From a bacterium (GTDB lineage: Archaea; Thermoproteota; Nitrososphaeria; Nitrososphaerales; Gagatemarchaeaceae), in the NCBI GenBank assembly GCA_027310575.1, contig DAIDAO010000045.1, positions 1-64,000 on the forward strand: 64,000 nt of DNA, in the 5' to 3' direction. Below are positions 63,477-64,000 of the stretch, piece after piece. Every line of letters begins with the position of its first letter. Positions within the stretch are counted from its first letter, which is position 1. A program made the translations under genes and the position numbers. The notes under the pieces are model-generated. The model saw only the letters and a program-made list of their open reading frames with translations, had not been told where the DNA came from and ran no database searches.

Positions 63477-64000
63477 TCACTGCCCGAGGGCTATGCCCTC
63501 TATCGCCTCCGTCCTCTGAGACCACTTCTGCCTGATGTCGGCCACCGTCCGGGCGAACCCGTTCAGTGCTGTCTGAATCGAGTTGGGAGCCAAACCGTCG
63601 TACGTGAGGCTGCCAGGCGACGTCGCCTGGTCGAACTGGAACACCGCGCTCACGAACGAATAGTCGTAATCGTACAGCTTGTTGAGCCTGTCTTCGTTGA
63701 TCTGGATCGGCGCGACCCAGCCGGCGTACCCCTGCGCCGCGTGCCTGACCTCCCCGCTGAGCGTCTGCACCTGGGCGATCAGCGAGCCGACGCTGGTGAG
63801 GTTGGTCAGGTCGTTGTTAGCGGACACCTGCTTCCTCAGCTGCTGGAGGTTGTCCTTTGCGTGGTCGAGCTTGTCCGCGACCTGGTTCCTCAGCAGCTCG
63901 TCGGATACCCTGATGTCCTCCTTGCTCCTGTACCCTCTCAGCCCTGGGATGAGAAGCTCGAGCTTCTTCGCGACCCCTCTGTTCGCGTCCACCTGCTGCC
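63477..64000 (-). CDS. Helical/coiled-coil protein, N-terminus beyond window
   Basis: Frame open through window edge (QQVDANRGVAKKLELLIPG...). Confidence 0.7.
   Translation of the reverse strand, partial: QQVDANRGVAKKLELLIPGLRGYRSKEDIRVSDELLRNQVADKLDHAKDNLQQLRKQVSANNDLTNLTSVGSLIAQVQTLSGEVRHAAQGYAGWVAPIQINEDRLNKLYDYDYSFVSAVFQFDQATSPGSLTYDGLAPNSIQTALNGFARTVADIRQKWSQRTEAIEGIALGQ

Noticed and set aside
61429-63519. 696-aa plus-strand ORF antisense to the SPFH and zinc-ribbon genes
   Set aside because: Low-complexity, Arg/Val/Leu/His-rich translation typical of GC-rich antisense frames; the minus-strand genes have clear domains
1-64000. CRISPR arrays, IS elements, integrases, prophage, toxin-antitoxin or known defence islands
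   Set aside because: No regularly spaced direct repeats, no transposase/integrase or defence-protein motifs in the ORF track

Overview
A GC-rich, densely packed window that looks archaeal. The evidence is HTH_10/bat-type regulators, a TrpB2-type tryptophan synthase, a Tes-like radical SAM protein, and many TATA-like boxes about 25-35 nt upstream of start codons. The exact lineage (Nitrososphaeria/Thermoproteota-like) is inference only. I support about 85 features, mostly metabolic, redox, transport and regulatory genes. I saw no rRNA, convincing tRNA, CRISPR array, IS element or prophage. Main points of interest: (1) a radical-SAM protein resembling tetraether synthase (Tes); (2) a class III nucleotidyl cyclase-TolB/TPR protein next to a wHTH regulator and a multi-TM protein, with a stand-alone cyclic-nucleotide-binding protein about 8 kb away, i.e. 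a possible archaeal cNMP circuit; (3) a FAD-dehydrogenase / FGGY-kinase / AGPS-like flavoprotein operon; (4) a ~450-nt non-coding, hairpin-rich region at about 57.09-57.52 kb that may be a structured RNA; (5) three 14-bp perfect palindromes in divergent promoter regions, the best one between a CGNR regulator and a two-gene unit; (6) a coiled-coil / SPFH-zinc-ribbon / zinc-ribbon membrane module resembling B. subtilis ydjGHI; (7) a cysteine-synthase-like PLP enzyme fused to a rhodanese-like domain; (8) a small MIT-like protein. All function calls come from reading motifs by eye; no searches were run.
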